Source of the DNA: Desulfuromonas sp964536375
Lineage (GTDB): Bacteria > Desulfobacterota > Desulfuromonadia > Desulfuromonadales > Desulfuromonadaceae
Assembly: GCA_964536375.1 (NCBI GenBank)
Contig: CAZHXF010000007.1
Coordinates: forward strand, 1 to 64,000
Direction of reading: 5' to 3'
DNA: 64,000 bases
The notes under the pieces are model-generated. The model did no database searches. It was not told where the DNA came from and saw only the letters and a list, made by a program, of their open reading frames with translations. The translations under genes were made by a program, and so were the position numbers. Position 1 is the first letter of the stretch, and each line of letters begins with the position of its first letter. This document shows positions 7,253 through 15,964 of the stretch, one piece after another.

Positions 7253-8131
7253 ATGATTAAGAGTATGACCGGTTATGGCAAGGGGCAATTTGTCGGCAAT
7301 GATGCCACCTATAGCGTAGAGATTAAAACTGTTAATCACCGCTATGCCGATGTTAGCGTAAAGTTGCCACGCGCTTTGATGTTTCTTGAAGGTGAGCTTA
7401 AAAAATATGTGGCGCAGCGTTTGACGCGCGGTAAAATAGATCTGTTTGTCAACCGCGAGACTGCCGAGCAAACACAGCTAGTTCCGGTGTTGAACGAAGC
7501 ACTGGCTGGTGAATATGCAAAACTGTTTCGCAGTATGAGTGCTCAATTTAATCTTGGTGCCGAGATCCCGCTGTCGTTGATTGCTTCTCAGAGAGATGTA
7601 ATCCAACTGCAAGAGGTAAATATAGATGAAGAGCTGGTGCGCAGCAATCTAAGTAATGCACTAGCGCTGGCAGTTGATGCGGTGGAAAAGATGCGCGCTC
7701 AGGAGGGGGCTGTTTTACAGCAGGACATTCAGCAACGTTTGGATGTGGTTGAACAGATGCTTACAGAAATTGCCGCACGTGCTCCTCAGGTAGTTGTCGA
7801 GTGGCAGCAAAAGTTGCATACCCGTATTGAACGTTTACAAAATGGTATAGAGGTGGACCCACAGCGGATAGCGCAAGAGGTGGCTATAGTTGCGGATCGC
7901 TGCGATATTTGCGAAGAGTTGGTGCGCTTTGATAGCCATCTGTTGCAATTTCGCCAGTTGTTTACTGCTGAAGATGCGGTTGGGCGTCAGATGGATTTTT
8001 TGTTACAAGAGTTAAATCGCGAAACCAATACTATGGGTTCCAAGTCAAACGATGCTGAGCTTACACGCCAAGTCGTGGCGATTAAGGCAGAATTGGAGAA
8101 AATCCGTGAGCAGGTGCAGAATATCGAATAA
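7253..8131 (+). CDS. yicC: YicC family endoribonuclease
   Basis: A 292-residue YicC protein; the N-terminus MIKSMTGYGKG is the family signature and fixes the ATG at 7253 (a longer frame from 7172 has no family sequence). The C-terminal region with DRCDICEELVRFDSHLLQF and FLLQELNRETNTMGSKSND carries the conserved DUF1732 acidic and Glu-rich motif. E. coli YicC is an RNase acting on small RNAs. It starts a yicC-gmk-rpoZ-rel run, an arrangement common in bacteria. Confidence 0.92.
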   Translation: MIKSMTGYGKGQFVGNDATYSVEIKTVNHRYADVSVKLPRALMFLEGELKKYVAQRLTRGKIDLFVNRETAEQTQLVPVLNEALAGEYAKLFRSMSAQFNLGAEIPLSLIASQRDVIQLQEVNIDEELVRSNLSNALALAVDAVEKMRAQEGAVLQQDIQQRLDVVEQMLTEIAARAPQVVVEWQQKLHTRIERLQNGIEVDPQRIAQEVAIVADRCDICEELVRFDSHLLQFRQLFTAEDAVGRQMDFLLQELNRETNTMGSKSNDAELTRQVVAIKAELEKIREQVQNIE

Positions 8132-8194
8132 TCAATGCGGTATTGGTTATAGGCAAAATAGCAATTGTTGAATTTGAACTCAGATTGGATGGGG

Positions 8195-8803
8195 ATGCAA
8201 CGTCAGGGTTTGTTGTATGTTATGTCGGCACCTTCTGGAGCAGGCAAGACTACGCTGTGTAATGCAGTGATTGACTTGTTTCCGGAATTAGGGCAGTCTG
8301 TTTCTTTTACTACTCGGGCAGTGCGTACTGGTGAAGTGGATGGAGTTGATTACCACTTTGTCGATGTTGTTACCTTTCGTCATATGATTGCCGCTGGTGA
8401 TTTTGTTGAGTGGGCACAGGTGCATGGCAATTTTTATGGTACCGCTATACAGACTCTGAATGAAGCTCAACGCAGTGGTCAGGATATACTGCTGGATATA
8501 GATTTTCAGGGCGCAGCACAGCTGAAAAAGCTTGGGTTAAACGCGGTGTTTGTTTTTATTGCTCCGCCAAGTTTTGCCGAACTGGAAAAGCGTTTACATG
8601 GGCGCGGCACCGATAGTGTTGCCGTGGTTGACTGTCGTATTAAAAATGCTCACGCCGAAATAGCGCAAGCGCGTTGGTATGATTACATTATTGTTAATGA
8701 CAGCCTAGAGCTGGCTTTAACTGATTTACAAGCAGTTATCTGTGCTGAGCGTTGCCGCGGAAAATTAATATTCCCTTGGTTGAAACAGCATTTTAAAGTT
8801 TAA
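8195..8803 (+). CDS. gmk: Guanylate kinase
   Basis: Phosphorylates GMP to GDP with ATP. The P-loop SAPSGAGKTT is near the N-terminus, followed by SVSFTTRAVRTGEVDGVDYH (GMP-binding) and ILLDIDFQGA. From the ATG at 8195 it has 202 residues, the usual size; an ATG at 8189 and TTGs at 8165/8168 are also in frame and no clear ribosome-binding site decides between them. It lies 63 nt after yicC, and rpoZ follows after 38 nt. Confidence 0.92.
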   Translation: MQRQGLLYVMSAPSGAGKTTLCNAVIDLFPELGQSVSFTTRAVRTGEVDGVDYHFVDVVTFRHMIAAGDFVEWAQVHGNFYGTAIQTLNEAQRSGQDILLDIDFQGAAQLKKLGLNAVFVFIAPPSFAELEKRLHGRGTDSVAVVDCRIKNAHAEIAQARWYDYIIVNDSLELALTDLQAVICAERCRGKLIFPWLKQHFKV

Positions 8804-8841
8804 TTTTTTGTTCGTAAATTATGTAGGTTAAGGAGATATAG

Positions 8842-9051
8842 ATGGCACGCGTAACCGTTGAAGATTGTTTAGAAGTTATATCTAACCGTTTTTTATTGAC
8901 CATGGTCGCAGCGAAAAGAGCTAAGCAATTGTACCGTGGTGCACCACCGCTGCTGGAAAATATTTCCGGCAATAAAAAAGTGGTGCAGGCTCTGCGGGAA
9001 ATTGCTGCTGGCAAGGTGGAGTTTGAAGCTCAGGACACCAGTACTCATTAA
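8842..9051 (+). CDS. rpoZ: RNA polymerase omega subunit
   Basis: A 69-residue omega subunit. MARVTVEDCLEVISNRFLLT is followed by the helix VAAKRAKQLYRGAPPLL, typical of RpoZ. Omega helps fold beta prime and forms one ppGpp site in E. coli polymerase; residues of the MAR start important for that site are present. A strong AAGGAGATATAG precedes the ATG. Its position between gmk and rel is the common arrangement. Confidence 0.93.
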   Translation: MARVTVEDCLEVISNRFLLTMVAAKRAKQLYRGAPPLLENISGNKKVVQALREIAAGKVEFEAQDTSTH

Positions 9052-9065
9052 AACAGTTCTTATCT

Positions 9066-9107
9066 AACAACAACAGGCGGCATCTTCGGGTGGCGCCTGT
9101 TGTTGTT
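9066..9107 (+). terminator. Strong hairpin between rpoZ and rel
   Basis: A perfect 14-bp stem (AACAACAACAGGCG at 9066-9079 with its complement at 9094-9107) carries a loop that contains a C(TTCG)G tetraloop at 9084-9089. Only a short GTTGTTGTT tail follows, so it may terminate partially or protect the 3' end of the upstream mRNA. It excludes the TTG at 9100 as a sensible rel start. Confidence 0.6.
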
Positions 9108-9144
9108 AAGTCTCAATGGTTTTCCCTTACCAAGGTATAAACAC

Positions 9145-11307
9145 TTGAATTCTCTTGAAGATATCATAAGCGCAGTGCGTGGTTATTTGCCGAATATTGA
9201 TCTTGATCTGATTCGTCGCGCCTACCAATTTAGTGCATTAGCGCACGCAGGTCAGGTTGATAGTGAAGGCAATCTGCTGTTTGATCATCCCGTTGTCGTA
9301 GCTAGGATATTGGTGCGCTTGAATATGGATGTCACCACTATTGCTGCCGCCTTGGTTCATGATGTGCTGGAGAAAAAACTGGTCACAGTGGATGAGCTGC
9401 GTGATGTATGTGGTGATCAGGTGGTGCTGTTGGTTGAGGGTTTGACGCGTATTAATACCATAATCTTCCAAAAAGGTGGTGGTCAGCAGACTGAGAGTTT
9501 TCGCAAAATGTTGCTGGCAATTGCGCGTGATTTTCGGACTATCCTGATAAAATTGGCTGATCGTCTGCACAATATGCAGAGTATGGAGCGCTTCTCCCCG
9601 CAGAAACAACTCAGCGTGGCGCGCGAAACTATGGATGTGTACGCTCCATTGGCCAACAGGCTGGGGATTAGCTGGATGAAGAGCGAATTGGAAGATTTGT
9701 CCTTCCTTTATCTTTATCCTGAGGCTTATGCGGAGTTAAGTAACAAGGTAATCGAATTTAAGACCGATGCCTGTGGTCAATATGTCAATCAGGTCAAAGA
9801 GCAGATTCAAGATAAATTGTTAAGCCAGGGTATCGAGGGCGAGGTGTTTGGGCGCTCGAAGCATTTGTATTCGATATATCGTAAAATTGAACGGCAGAAC
9901 ATTGATGTTGACCAGATGTATGATCTAATCGCTTTTCGCATCATTGTTGGCAGTGTGCGCGAATGTTATGCCGCTTTGGGAATAATTCACGAAGCGTGGA
10001 AACCAATTGCTACCCGGTTTAAAGATTTTATCGCCATGCCGAAATCCAACATGTATCAGTCGTTGCATACTTCTGTTATTGGACCGTATGGGAAGCGGAT
10101 GGAGGTGCAAATTCGTACCACTGAAATGCATCGCATAGCCGAAGAGGGTATTGCGGCGCATTGGATGTATAAGGAAGGTGTGTCAGCGGCTGGGCACAAT
10201 GGTGATGATAAGCGCTTCAGTTGGTTGCGCCATATGGTGGAGTGGCAACGGGAAATGAGCGCTTCTCTGGACGTGATCAGTGAACCACATGTTGATCTGT
10301 TTCCGGAGGAGGTGTATGTCTTTACTCCGCAGGGGCATGTGCGTGAGCTGCCTAAGGGGGCATGTCCTATAGATTTTGCCTACGCAATTCACGGAGATGT
10401 CGGGCATCGTTGTGTTGGTGCCAAGGTTAATAATAAACTGGTATCCTTGAAGACTGAGTTGCATAACGGTGACGTGGTTGAGGTGTTGACTTCTCCCCAT
10501 CAAAATCCGAGCAAAGACTGGCTAAAACTGGTCAAGTCATCGAAGGCGCGTAATCGTATCCGCCATTGGGTGAAAACTCAGGAACGTGAGCAGAGTATTG
10601 AGCTCGCGAAGAATCTTCTGGATAAGGAACTGCGTAAGTATCATCGCACTTTAAGTAAGATGCTTGGCGAAGCTATTATGCTCGAAGTGGCTAAAGACTT
10701 TGGCTATAAAGAGGTAGCTGATATGCTGGCTGGTGTTGGTTACGGGAAGTTGTCGGCGCGTCAGGTTGTGGGCCGATTGTTGCCCGTAGACAGCGAGCGT
10801 GTCACGCGGCGGTTGCCTAGTTTTGGTCAAGTGCTGGATAAAATACGCAAAAAACCATCAAACAGCGCTATTCGCATCCAGGGGATTGATAATGTACTGG
10901 TACGTTTTGCCAAATGTTGTAATCCCTTGCCCGGTGATGACATTGTCGGCTTTATTACCCGCGTCCATGGAATAACGGTGCACGCTGCAGATTGTCCGCA
11001 CTTGCTGGGCAGTGATCCTGCCCGACGGGTAGAGGTCGAGTGGGATTTAAACACAAATGCGGCGCGCAATGTGAAGATCAACGTCTATTGCCACGATCAA
11101 AAGGGGGTTCTAGCGGCGATCACCTCCTGTATCGCCAGTTGTGAAGCCAATATTATGAGCGCGCGCGTGAATACAAGCAGTGACAGTAAGGGACTGAATG
11201 AGTTTGAAATTGAGGTCAAAAATGTTGAACACCTGAAAAAGGTGATGAAATCGTTAAAGGCAGTAAAAGGGGTGTACCGAGTTGAGCGCTTACGTGAGCG
11301 TTTTTAA
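9145..11307 (+). CDS. rel: RelA/SpoT homologue (Rel), probable (p)ppGpp synthetase with degenerate hydrolase site
   Basis: A long Rel of about 720 residues from a TTG at 9145 (AAGG 9 nt upstream). Domains: HD region (about 25-180), synthetase (about 220-380, with RFKDFIAMPKSNMYQSLHTS and MEVQIRTTEMHRIAEEGIAA intact), TGS (VYVFTPQGHVRELPKGA), a CC zinc-finger-like segment (KCCNPLPGDDIVGFITR) and a C-terminal ACT. The synthetase carries an RxKD motif (RFKD), the type found in bifunctional Rel. However, the hydrolase motif HDxxED reads HDVLEK (Lys at about 77), and the Arg expected shortly before HP is Asp in GQVDSEG. Synthesis is likely intact; hydrolysis is doubtful. Convergent with lptG, 28 nt away. 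Confidence 0.9.
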   Translation: MNSLEDIISAVRGYLPNIDLDLIRRAYQFSALAHAGQVDSEGNLLFDHPVVVARILVRLNMDVTTIAAALVHDVLEKKLVTVDELRDVCGDQVVLLVEGLTRINTIIFQKGGGQQTESFRKMLLAIARDFRTILIKLADRLHNMQSMERFSPQKQLSVARETMDVYAPLANRLGISWMKSELEDLSFLYLYPEAYAELSNKVIEFKTDACGQYVNQVKEQIQDKLLSQGIEGEVFGRSKHLYSIYRKIERQNIDVDQMYDLIAFRIIVGSVRECYAALGIIHEAWKPIATRFKDFIAMPKSNMYQSLHTSVIGPYGKRMEVQIRTTEMHRIAEEGIAAHWMYKEGVSAAGHNGDDKRFSWLRHMVEWQREMSASLDVISEPHVDLFPEEVYVFTPQGHVRELPKGACPIDFAYAIHGDVGHRCVGAKVNNKLVSLKTELHNGDVVEVLTSPHQNPSKDWLKLVKSSKARNRIRHWVKTQEREQSIELAKNLLDKELRKYHRTLSKMLGEAIMLEVAKDFGYKEVADMLAGVGYGKLSARQVVGRLLPVDSERVTRRLPSFGQVLDKIRKKPSNSAIRIQGIDNVLVRFAKCCNPLPGDDIVGFITRVHGITVHAADCPHLLGSDPARRVEVEWDLNTNAARNVKINVYCHDQKGVLAAITSCIASCEANIMSARVNTSSDSKGLNEFEIEVKNVEHLKKVMKSLKAVKGVYRVERLRERF

Positions 11308-11335
11308 TGAGTTATTTTGTTGGACAGCGGGGTGT

Positions 11336-12418
11336 CTATTCTCTGGTGGATAATATCAGGAAGCCGCTTAACAGGGAAAAAATTATATTGGCTGACCAAG
11401 CGGCTATAAACGGTGGTAGCAGGCCGGAATAACCAAAAGCCATCAAGGTAGATTGAATTATATAAAACGCTACTCCAATCAGTACGCTGATAGATATTCC
11501 CAATGCCAAATTAATGTTGCGGCTTGTCTGTAGAGCAAATGGGATCGCGACAAAGGCCATAATTAAACAGGCAAATGGTGCTGCTAGGCGAGCATACATA
11601 TCTACCCGGTAGCGGGTTGCGTCCAACCCTTCAAGCTGCATTTTTTTACTTAACACGCGCAGTTGATTAAAATTTAGCTCTTCGTTATTACCAGATACTG
11701 CGCCAAAGTCGTCAGGTGTTTTATCTAAAGCTAATGCATACTTATCTTCGGTGCGTTCCGCTGTTAATTGTCCACTGAACGGATCAAAACTTCTGATTTT
11801 GGCCTTGTCGGCAATCCACTGATTATCAATAAATTTTATCCGCTTTGCTTCTATGCGTTGACGTAGTTGTAGCTCGTCGTTAAGTTGATAAACTGAAACT
11901 CCATTTATGCTGCCAGACTCCGGTATGATCAAATTAATATGATACAGAGCGTTTTGGTCACGAAACCATAGGTTGTCCCTCTTGGTAAGCGCTGCGGCTT
12001 TCCCCTTAACCTCAGTGTGGAGAATGTATGTCGCATTGCGAATGCCTGCTGGCACGATGTATTCGTTAAGGGTGAAATGTATGCCGGTCATCAGTGTGGC
12101 TGCTAAAATTAGCGGGGTGATGATATTAAACAGACTGATTCCGCCAGCACGCATGGCAGTTAACTCGTTACTTTTACTGAAACCACCCAGGGTCATAAAT
12201 ACGCCCATCAATATAGTCAATGGTAAAACTTGAGATATGATCAATGGCAGCTTGCTGCTAAAATAGTACAGGTACAGTGAGATTGGTGCTTTATACTCGA
12301 GGAAATCGTCAACCTTTTCGAAAAAATCCACTAACAGATATATGCCGACAAATACACCAAGGGCTAACATGGTGATGCGGATAAAAGTTGTTAACAAATA
12401 GCGATTAATAATGGTCAC
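11336..12418 (-). CDS. lptG: LPS export permease LptG
   Basis: A 360-residue YjgP/YjgQ-family inner-membrane protein: N-terminal membrane segments (about 15-35, 55-75, 100-120), a central periplasmic beta-jellyroll domain, and three C-terminal membrane segments. TMLALGVFVGIYLLVDFFEK is LptG-like. With LptF and the LptB ATPase it drives lipopolysaccharide from the inner membrane to the LptA bridge. It lies 3 nt downstream of lptF on the minus strand, so the two are an operon. LptB is not in the window. Confidence 0.88.
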   Translation of the reverse strand: MTIINRYLLTTFIRITMLALGVFVGIYLLVDFFEKVDDFLEYKAPISLYLYYFSSKLPLIISQVLPLTILMGVFMTLGGFSKSNELTAMRAGGISLFNIITPLILAATLMTGIHFTLNEYIVPAGIRNATYILHTEVKGKAAALTKRDNLWFRDQNALYHINLIIPESGSINGVSVYQLNDELQLRQRIEAKRIKFIDNQWIADKAKIRSFDPFSGQLTAERTEDKYALALDKTPDDFGAVSGNNEELNFNQLRVLSKKMQLEGLDATRYRVDMYARLAAPFACLIMAFVAIPFALQTSRNINLALGISISVLIGVAFYIIQSTLMAFGYSGLLPPFIAAWSANIIFSLLSGFLILSTRE

Positions 12419-12421
12419 AGG

Positions 12422-13600
12422 TTATCGTTTTCTGCTCAGGTAGTTAGTGGTTTTTCTGACCAATTTGTGCATGGCATTGATGCCGGGCAACGGTTGCTCT
12501 TTGGCGCTGTAGTAAAGCAGTGCTGTGCTGATAATCAAGAATAACACTGTCGGGCTCCACATGCTAATTAATGGCGACCAGCCATTTTCTAGTACCATGG
12601 TTTTGCTGATGGAAAACATCAGGTAGTATATAAGAAAAACCGAGAGAGCGCTGGCGAAGCCACCACCACGGCTGGAACGGTGCGATCTGATTCCTAGTGG
12701 TATGGCTATCAGGGCAAATATCAATGGTGATAGCGGTAGCACGAAGCGTTCTTGCAGTTCAACCATGTATTTCAATTGTTTATTTGGTGGAGCCTTTTTA
12801 GTGTATTTAATTAGTTCTGCGGTACTTAGCTCAAAACTTTTCGGTGGTTGATTCGAGTTGCTCTGACTGCTTTCATTGATAGAGAGGTTGATGTCGTAGC
12901 TTTCAAAACGGACCAGTTGATACGCTTCTGAGTCTTGGTTCTGTTTGAGATGGTGGATAGCGCCATCGTTCAAATGCATTAGTAGTGTGCCATTGTTGCT
13001 GTCGGTGTAAATACGTCCTTGCTGTGCAGTTACTATTGCTGGGGTCTGTCCTGTGCGGTTGTCGCTGATAAACACATGTTGCAGGGCGCCGCTTTTTGGT
13101 TCGACCTTGTTGGCATACAAAACCAGACCCTCGATCTCTTCGTTGAATACCTGCGGTGCTATGGCTACAGCTGCGCGGCTGTAGGCAATATTGAAGAGTT
13201 TCTGGCGTAAACTTGAGCGTCCTAGAGGTTCGGCATACATGGTCAGCCAGCCTGTAAATAAACACACACCAATAGCCAAAATAATTACCGGTTTGGCCAG
13301 CTGATAAAGACTTAATCCAGCGGCTTTCATCGCTACTATTTCGCTGTCACCTGATAAGCGGCTGAACGCAACTATAGTTCCGAGAAGAAATGATAACGGC
13401 ACGGTAATGACAAAAAAAGAGGGGAGCAGCGCCGCAAAAAGTCCCAGAATGTCGCTTATAGGAACCCCTTTGTCGACGATTAGCTCGATGAGCTTTAACA
13501 TTCTGCTCAGAAGAATAACGAAGGTGAAAAGTGCTATGCCAAGGAAAAAGGGCACGGATACTTCACGCAGAATATATTTTTGAATTCGATAAGCTGACAT
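12422..13600 (-). CDS. lptF: LPS export permease LptF
   Basis: A 392-residue YjgP/YjgQ-family protein with the same 3+3 membrane segment layout and a central periplasmic domain. It begins MSAYRIQKYILREVSVPFFL and contains SFFVITVPLSFLLGTIVAFS and AMKAAGLSLYQLAKP, the conserved second-helix region of LptF. It is the first gene of the lptF-lptG pair, as in E. coli, and is divergent from rpsB across about 270 bp, which must hold both promoters. Assigning F versus G rests on gene order and the N-terminal motifs. Confidence 0.87.
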   Translation of the reverse strand: MSAYRIQKYILREVSVPFFLGIALFTFVILLSRMLKLIELIVDKGVPISDILGLFAALLPSFFVITVPLSFLLGTIVAFSRLSGDSEIVAMKAAGLSLYQLAKPVIILAIGVCLFTGWLTMYAEPLGRSSLRQKLFNIAYSRAAVAIAPQVFNEEIEGLVLYANKVEPKSGALQHVFISDNRTGQTPAIVTAQQGRIYTDSNNGTLLMHLNDGAIHHLKQNQDSEAYQLVRFESYDINLSINESSQSNSNQPPKSFELSTAELIKYTKKAPPNKQLKYMVELQERFVLPLSPLIFALIAIPLGIRSHRSSRGGGFASALSVFLIYYLMFSISKTMVLENGWSPLISMWSPTVLFLIISTALLYYSAKEQPLPGINAMHKLVRKTTNYLSRKR

Positions 13601-13706
13601 AGTCCGCGGATGGTATTACAAAACATGGGTAAAAGTAAACTTATCCCTAGCCTAGGTTATGTTTTTTGACTATATGTTCTCCTGAGGTTCTCTTGTGGTT
13701 TTTTTC

Positions 13707-13735
13707 TTGCGCAGTCAGTGGTGCTGTGCTATTTA
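13707..13735 (+). promoter_or_regulatory. Candidate rpsB promoter with extended -10
   Basis: TTGCGC at 13707-13712 and TATTTA at 13730-13735 are 17 bp apart, and TG at 13727-13728 makes an extended -10. It would leave a leader of about 130 nt before rpsB, long enough for autoregulatory structure; S2 represses its own operon in E. coli. Confidence 0.5.
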
Positions 13736-13870
13736 TCCGCGATATGTCAAAATGACGCACGTTCCCAAATGCCGCAGTGTGGTGTCCGCAAAGGGTGGAT
13801 TACGACGGTATAGCATACAAATAATTGGGGGCGGAGGAATAACCACAGAGTAAGATTGAGAGGAAAAAAC

Positions 13871-14767
13871 ATGCCTAAAATTACCATGAAACAATTGCTT
13901 GAAGCAGGTGTTCACTTTGGACATCAGACCAAGCGCTGGAATCCAAAGATGAAGCCCTATATTTTTGGTGCGCGCAATGGAATCTACATTATCGATCTGC
14001 AAAAAACAGTACGCTATTTCCGCTCTGCTTGTAATTTTGTTAAAGGGGTAGCAGAAAATGGTGACAGCATTCTGTTTGTAGGCACCAAAAAACAAGCTCA
14101 GGATGCCATTCGCGAAGAAGCGTTGCGTGCAGGGCAGTATTATGTGAATAATCGTTGGCTCGGTGGTATGCTGACTAACTTTGCTACTATTAAAGGTAGT
14201 ATTGATCGCCTGAAAAAAATTGAGGTGATGGCAGCAGACGGCACCTTTGATTTGCTGACTAAAAAAGAGTGTCTGCAGTTGGAGCGTGAGCGTATTAAGC
14301 TGGAGAAAAACCTCGGTGGCATTAAGGGTATGACTAAACTGCCTGGAGCTATGTTCGTTATCGATCCTAAAAAAGAGGCAATTGCCGTTTGCGAAGCAAA
14401 AAAACTTGGTATTCCAGTTGTGGCTGTAGTTGATACGAACTGTGACCCTGATGAGATCGACCATATCATCCCCGGTAATGATGATGCGATCAGGGCAATC
14501 CGTCTTTTTGTTGCCAGCATGGCTGAATCAAGCATCGAAGGTGCTCAAGCACGTGGCGAAGCGGCATGTATTGACAATGAAGGTGCAGATGTGGACAAAG
14601 CAACTGCCGCTCCTGTAGCAGAAGCACCCGCAGCTCCTGTAGCAGAAACTGCAGCTCCTGTAGCAGAAACTGCAGCTCCTGTAGCAGAAACCCCCACAGA
14701 AGCACCCGCAGAAGTAACTGTAGCTCCTGTAGCAGAAACCCCCACAGAAGCAACTGCAAAAGCTTAA
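13871..14767 (+). CDS. rpsB: 30S ribosomal protein S2 with a repeat-built C-terminal tail
   Basis: The body is standard S2: KITMKQLLEAGVHFGHQTKR, YIIDLQKT, NNRWLGGMLTNFATI, PGAMFVIDPKKEAIAV and the C-terminal VDTNCDPDEIDHIIPGNDDA. The ATG at 13871 follows GAGAGGAAAA. At 298 residues it is longer than the usual roughly 240-255: after about residue 240 it continues as low-complexity Ala/Pro/Val/Glu/Thr with repeated APVAET units and ends EATAKA. The tail is encoded by near-perfect nucleotide repeats, so its length may vary. First of rpsB-tsf, each followed by or preceded by its own signals. Confidence 0.95.
   Translation: MPKITMKQLLEAGVHFGHQTKRWNPKMKPYIFGARNGIYIIDLQKTVRYFRSACNFVKGVAENGDSILFVGTKKQAQDAIREEALRAGQYYVNNRWLGGMLTNFATIKGSIDRLKKIEVMAADGTFDLLTKKECLQLERERIKLEKNLGGIKGMTKLPGAMFVIDPKKEAIAVCEAKKLGIPVVAVVDTNCDPDEIDHIIPGNDDAIRAIRLFVASMAESSIEGAQARGEAACIDNEGADVDKATAAPVAEAPAAPVAETAAPVAETAAPVAETPTEAPAEVTVAPVAETPTEATAKA
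14609..14737 (+). repeat. Tandem coding repeats in the 3' end of rpsB
   Basis: GCTCCTGTAGCAGAA occurs at 14609, 14633, 14654, 14675 and 14723. The three copies from 14633 sit in an exact 21-bp register (unit GCAGCTCCTGTAGCAGAAAC plus T). All encode APVAE in frame. Units of 21 bp keep the reading frame, so copy-number change would lengthen or shorten the tail without a frameshift. Confidence 0.85.
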
Positions 14768-14788
14768 TAAGTTAATCAGGTGAATCTG

Positions 14789-14820
14789 AAAAGCGACCAG
14801 CAGCTTTGGTCGCTTTTCCT
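14789..14820 (+). terminator. Intrinsic terminator after rpsB
   Basis: AAAAGCGACC (14789-14798) pairs with GGTCGCTTTT (14808-14817), with a 9-nt loop and a T-rich end. It separates rpsB from tsf. Confidence 0.8.
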
Positions 14821-14911
14821 ACTTCTTCATTCCTGAAATATAAGAATAAATAGTAAACAATTGGTATTTTTGCTTGGTCCGGTTTTTTCAATAGCAATTC
14901 GAGTGTTTGCG

Positions 14912-14917
14912 TATAAT
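14912..14917 (+). promoter_or_regulatory. Candidate -10 box for tsf
   Basis: A consensus TATAAT lies at 14912-14917, 75 bp before the tsf ribosome-binding site and downstream of the rpsB terminator. No good -35 is visible at 16-18 bp; the strength of the -10 and the need for a promoter after the terminator are the only support. Confidence 0.35.
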
Positions 14918-14992
14918 CAAAAAAACTTTCCCAATTTGAGTTGAAAATTATTGTTCTGATTTAGCTTAGTTTGGTTGATTAGGAGATATGTC

Positions 14993-15904
14993 ATGGCAAA
15001 GATAACAGCAGCAATGGTCGCTGAACTGCGCGGAAAAACTGGCGCTGGTATGATGGACTGTAAAAAAGCACTCGATGAAACTGATGGTAACATCGAAAAT
15101 GCAATTGATTTTTTGCGCAAAAAAGGTCTGTCTGCAGCCGCTAAAAAATCCGGGCGTGTAGCCGCAGAGGGTGCTATTGTGGCCGCAGGTACACAGAATG
15201 TAGGAGTTATTGTCGAGGTTAATGCGGAAACAGATTTCGTAGCCAAGAACGATGCTTTTTGCAATTTTGCGGCAGGCATTGCGCAAGTTGTTGCGGACAA
15301 ACAACCTGCCGATTTGGCTGCTCTGCAACAGGAAAATTTTCCTGGTAGTGGGCGTACGGTTGCTGAAGAGTTAACTCATCAGATTTCCACTATTGGTGAG
15401 AATATTAATATCCGTCGTTTTGCCCGCCGTGTTGTGGAAGCTGGTGTTGTGCAAACTTATGTCCACGCTGGTGGTAAAATCGGGGTTGTTGTTGAGCTGA
15501 CTACTGCTAGTTCCAATGAAACCGTGGTTGCAACTGCGCGCCAGTTAGCAATGCACATCGCCGCCGCTGCTCCGCAATATCTGAATCGTGATCAGGTGCC
15601 TGCTGACGTGGTTGCTAAAGAGAAAGATATTATGCGCGTTAAGGCGCTTGAAAGTGGCAAGCCTGAGAATATCGTTGATAAGATTATTGCTGGTCAAATA
15701 AATAAATTTTATGGTGAGATTTGTTTGTTGGAGCAATCTTTTGTGATTGAGCCAGATCGCCAGATCAACAAAGTCGTTGCCGACTTGGCCAAAGAAATTG
15801 GAGCTGAGGTGACACTGACTGGCTACGATCGGTTTTTGCTCGGTGAAGGTATTGAGAAGCGCGCTGACGATTTTGCTGCCGAGGTTGCTGCACTAACCAA
15901 ATAA
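14993..15904 (+). CDS. tsf: Elongation factor Ts
   Basis: Nucleotide exchange factor for EF-Tu. The N-terminal UBA-like region reads ITAAMVAELRGKTGAGMMDC KKAL, with the conserved GKTGAGMMDCK; AETDFVAKND lies in the core domain that contacts EF-Tu. Length is 303 residues, the long bacterial form with both core subdomains. The ATG at 14993 follows AGGAG by 7 nt and is chosen over in-frame upstream starts. Confidence 0.95.
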   Translation: MAKITAAMVAELRGKTGAGMMDCKKALDETDGNIENAIDFLRKKGLSAAAKKSGRVAAEGAIVAAGTQNVGVIVEVNAETDFVAKNDAFCNFAAGIAQVVADKQPADLAALQQENFPGSGRTVAEELTHQISTIGENINIRRFARRVVEAGVVQTYVHAGGKIGVVVELTTASSNETVVATARQLAMHIAAAAPQYLNRDQVPADVVAKEKDIMRVKALESGKPENIVDKIIAGQINKFYGEICLLEQSFVIEPDRQINKVVADLAKEIGAEVTLTGYDRFLLGEGIEKRADDFAAEVAALTK

Positions 15905-15964
15905 TGTGCTACAGCCATGGAATAACTATTTTGTGATTGCATCAATTCTCATTAAGAAAGTTGG

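Noticed and set aside
9100..9144. TTG at 9100 as the rel start
   Set aside because: It lies inside the rpoZ-rel hairpin and lacks a ribosome-binding site; the TTG at 9145 has AAGG upstream and the family N-terminus begins there.
13733..14464. 243-codon antisense frame opposite rpsB
   Set aside because: Shadow of the S2 coding sequence; no ribosome-binding site and no recognisable domains.
14609..14737. CRISPR-like direct repeats
   Set aside because: Units are contiguous, in frame and encode the S2 tail; there are no unique spacers.
14490..14759. Leu/Gln-rich minus-strand frames opposite the rpsB tail
   Set aside because: They are the reverse complement of the tandem repeat coding the S2 tail, so the regularity is inherited from the plus-strand repeat.
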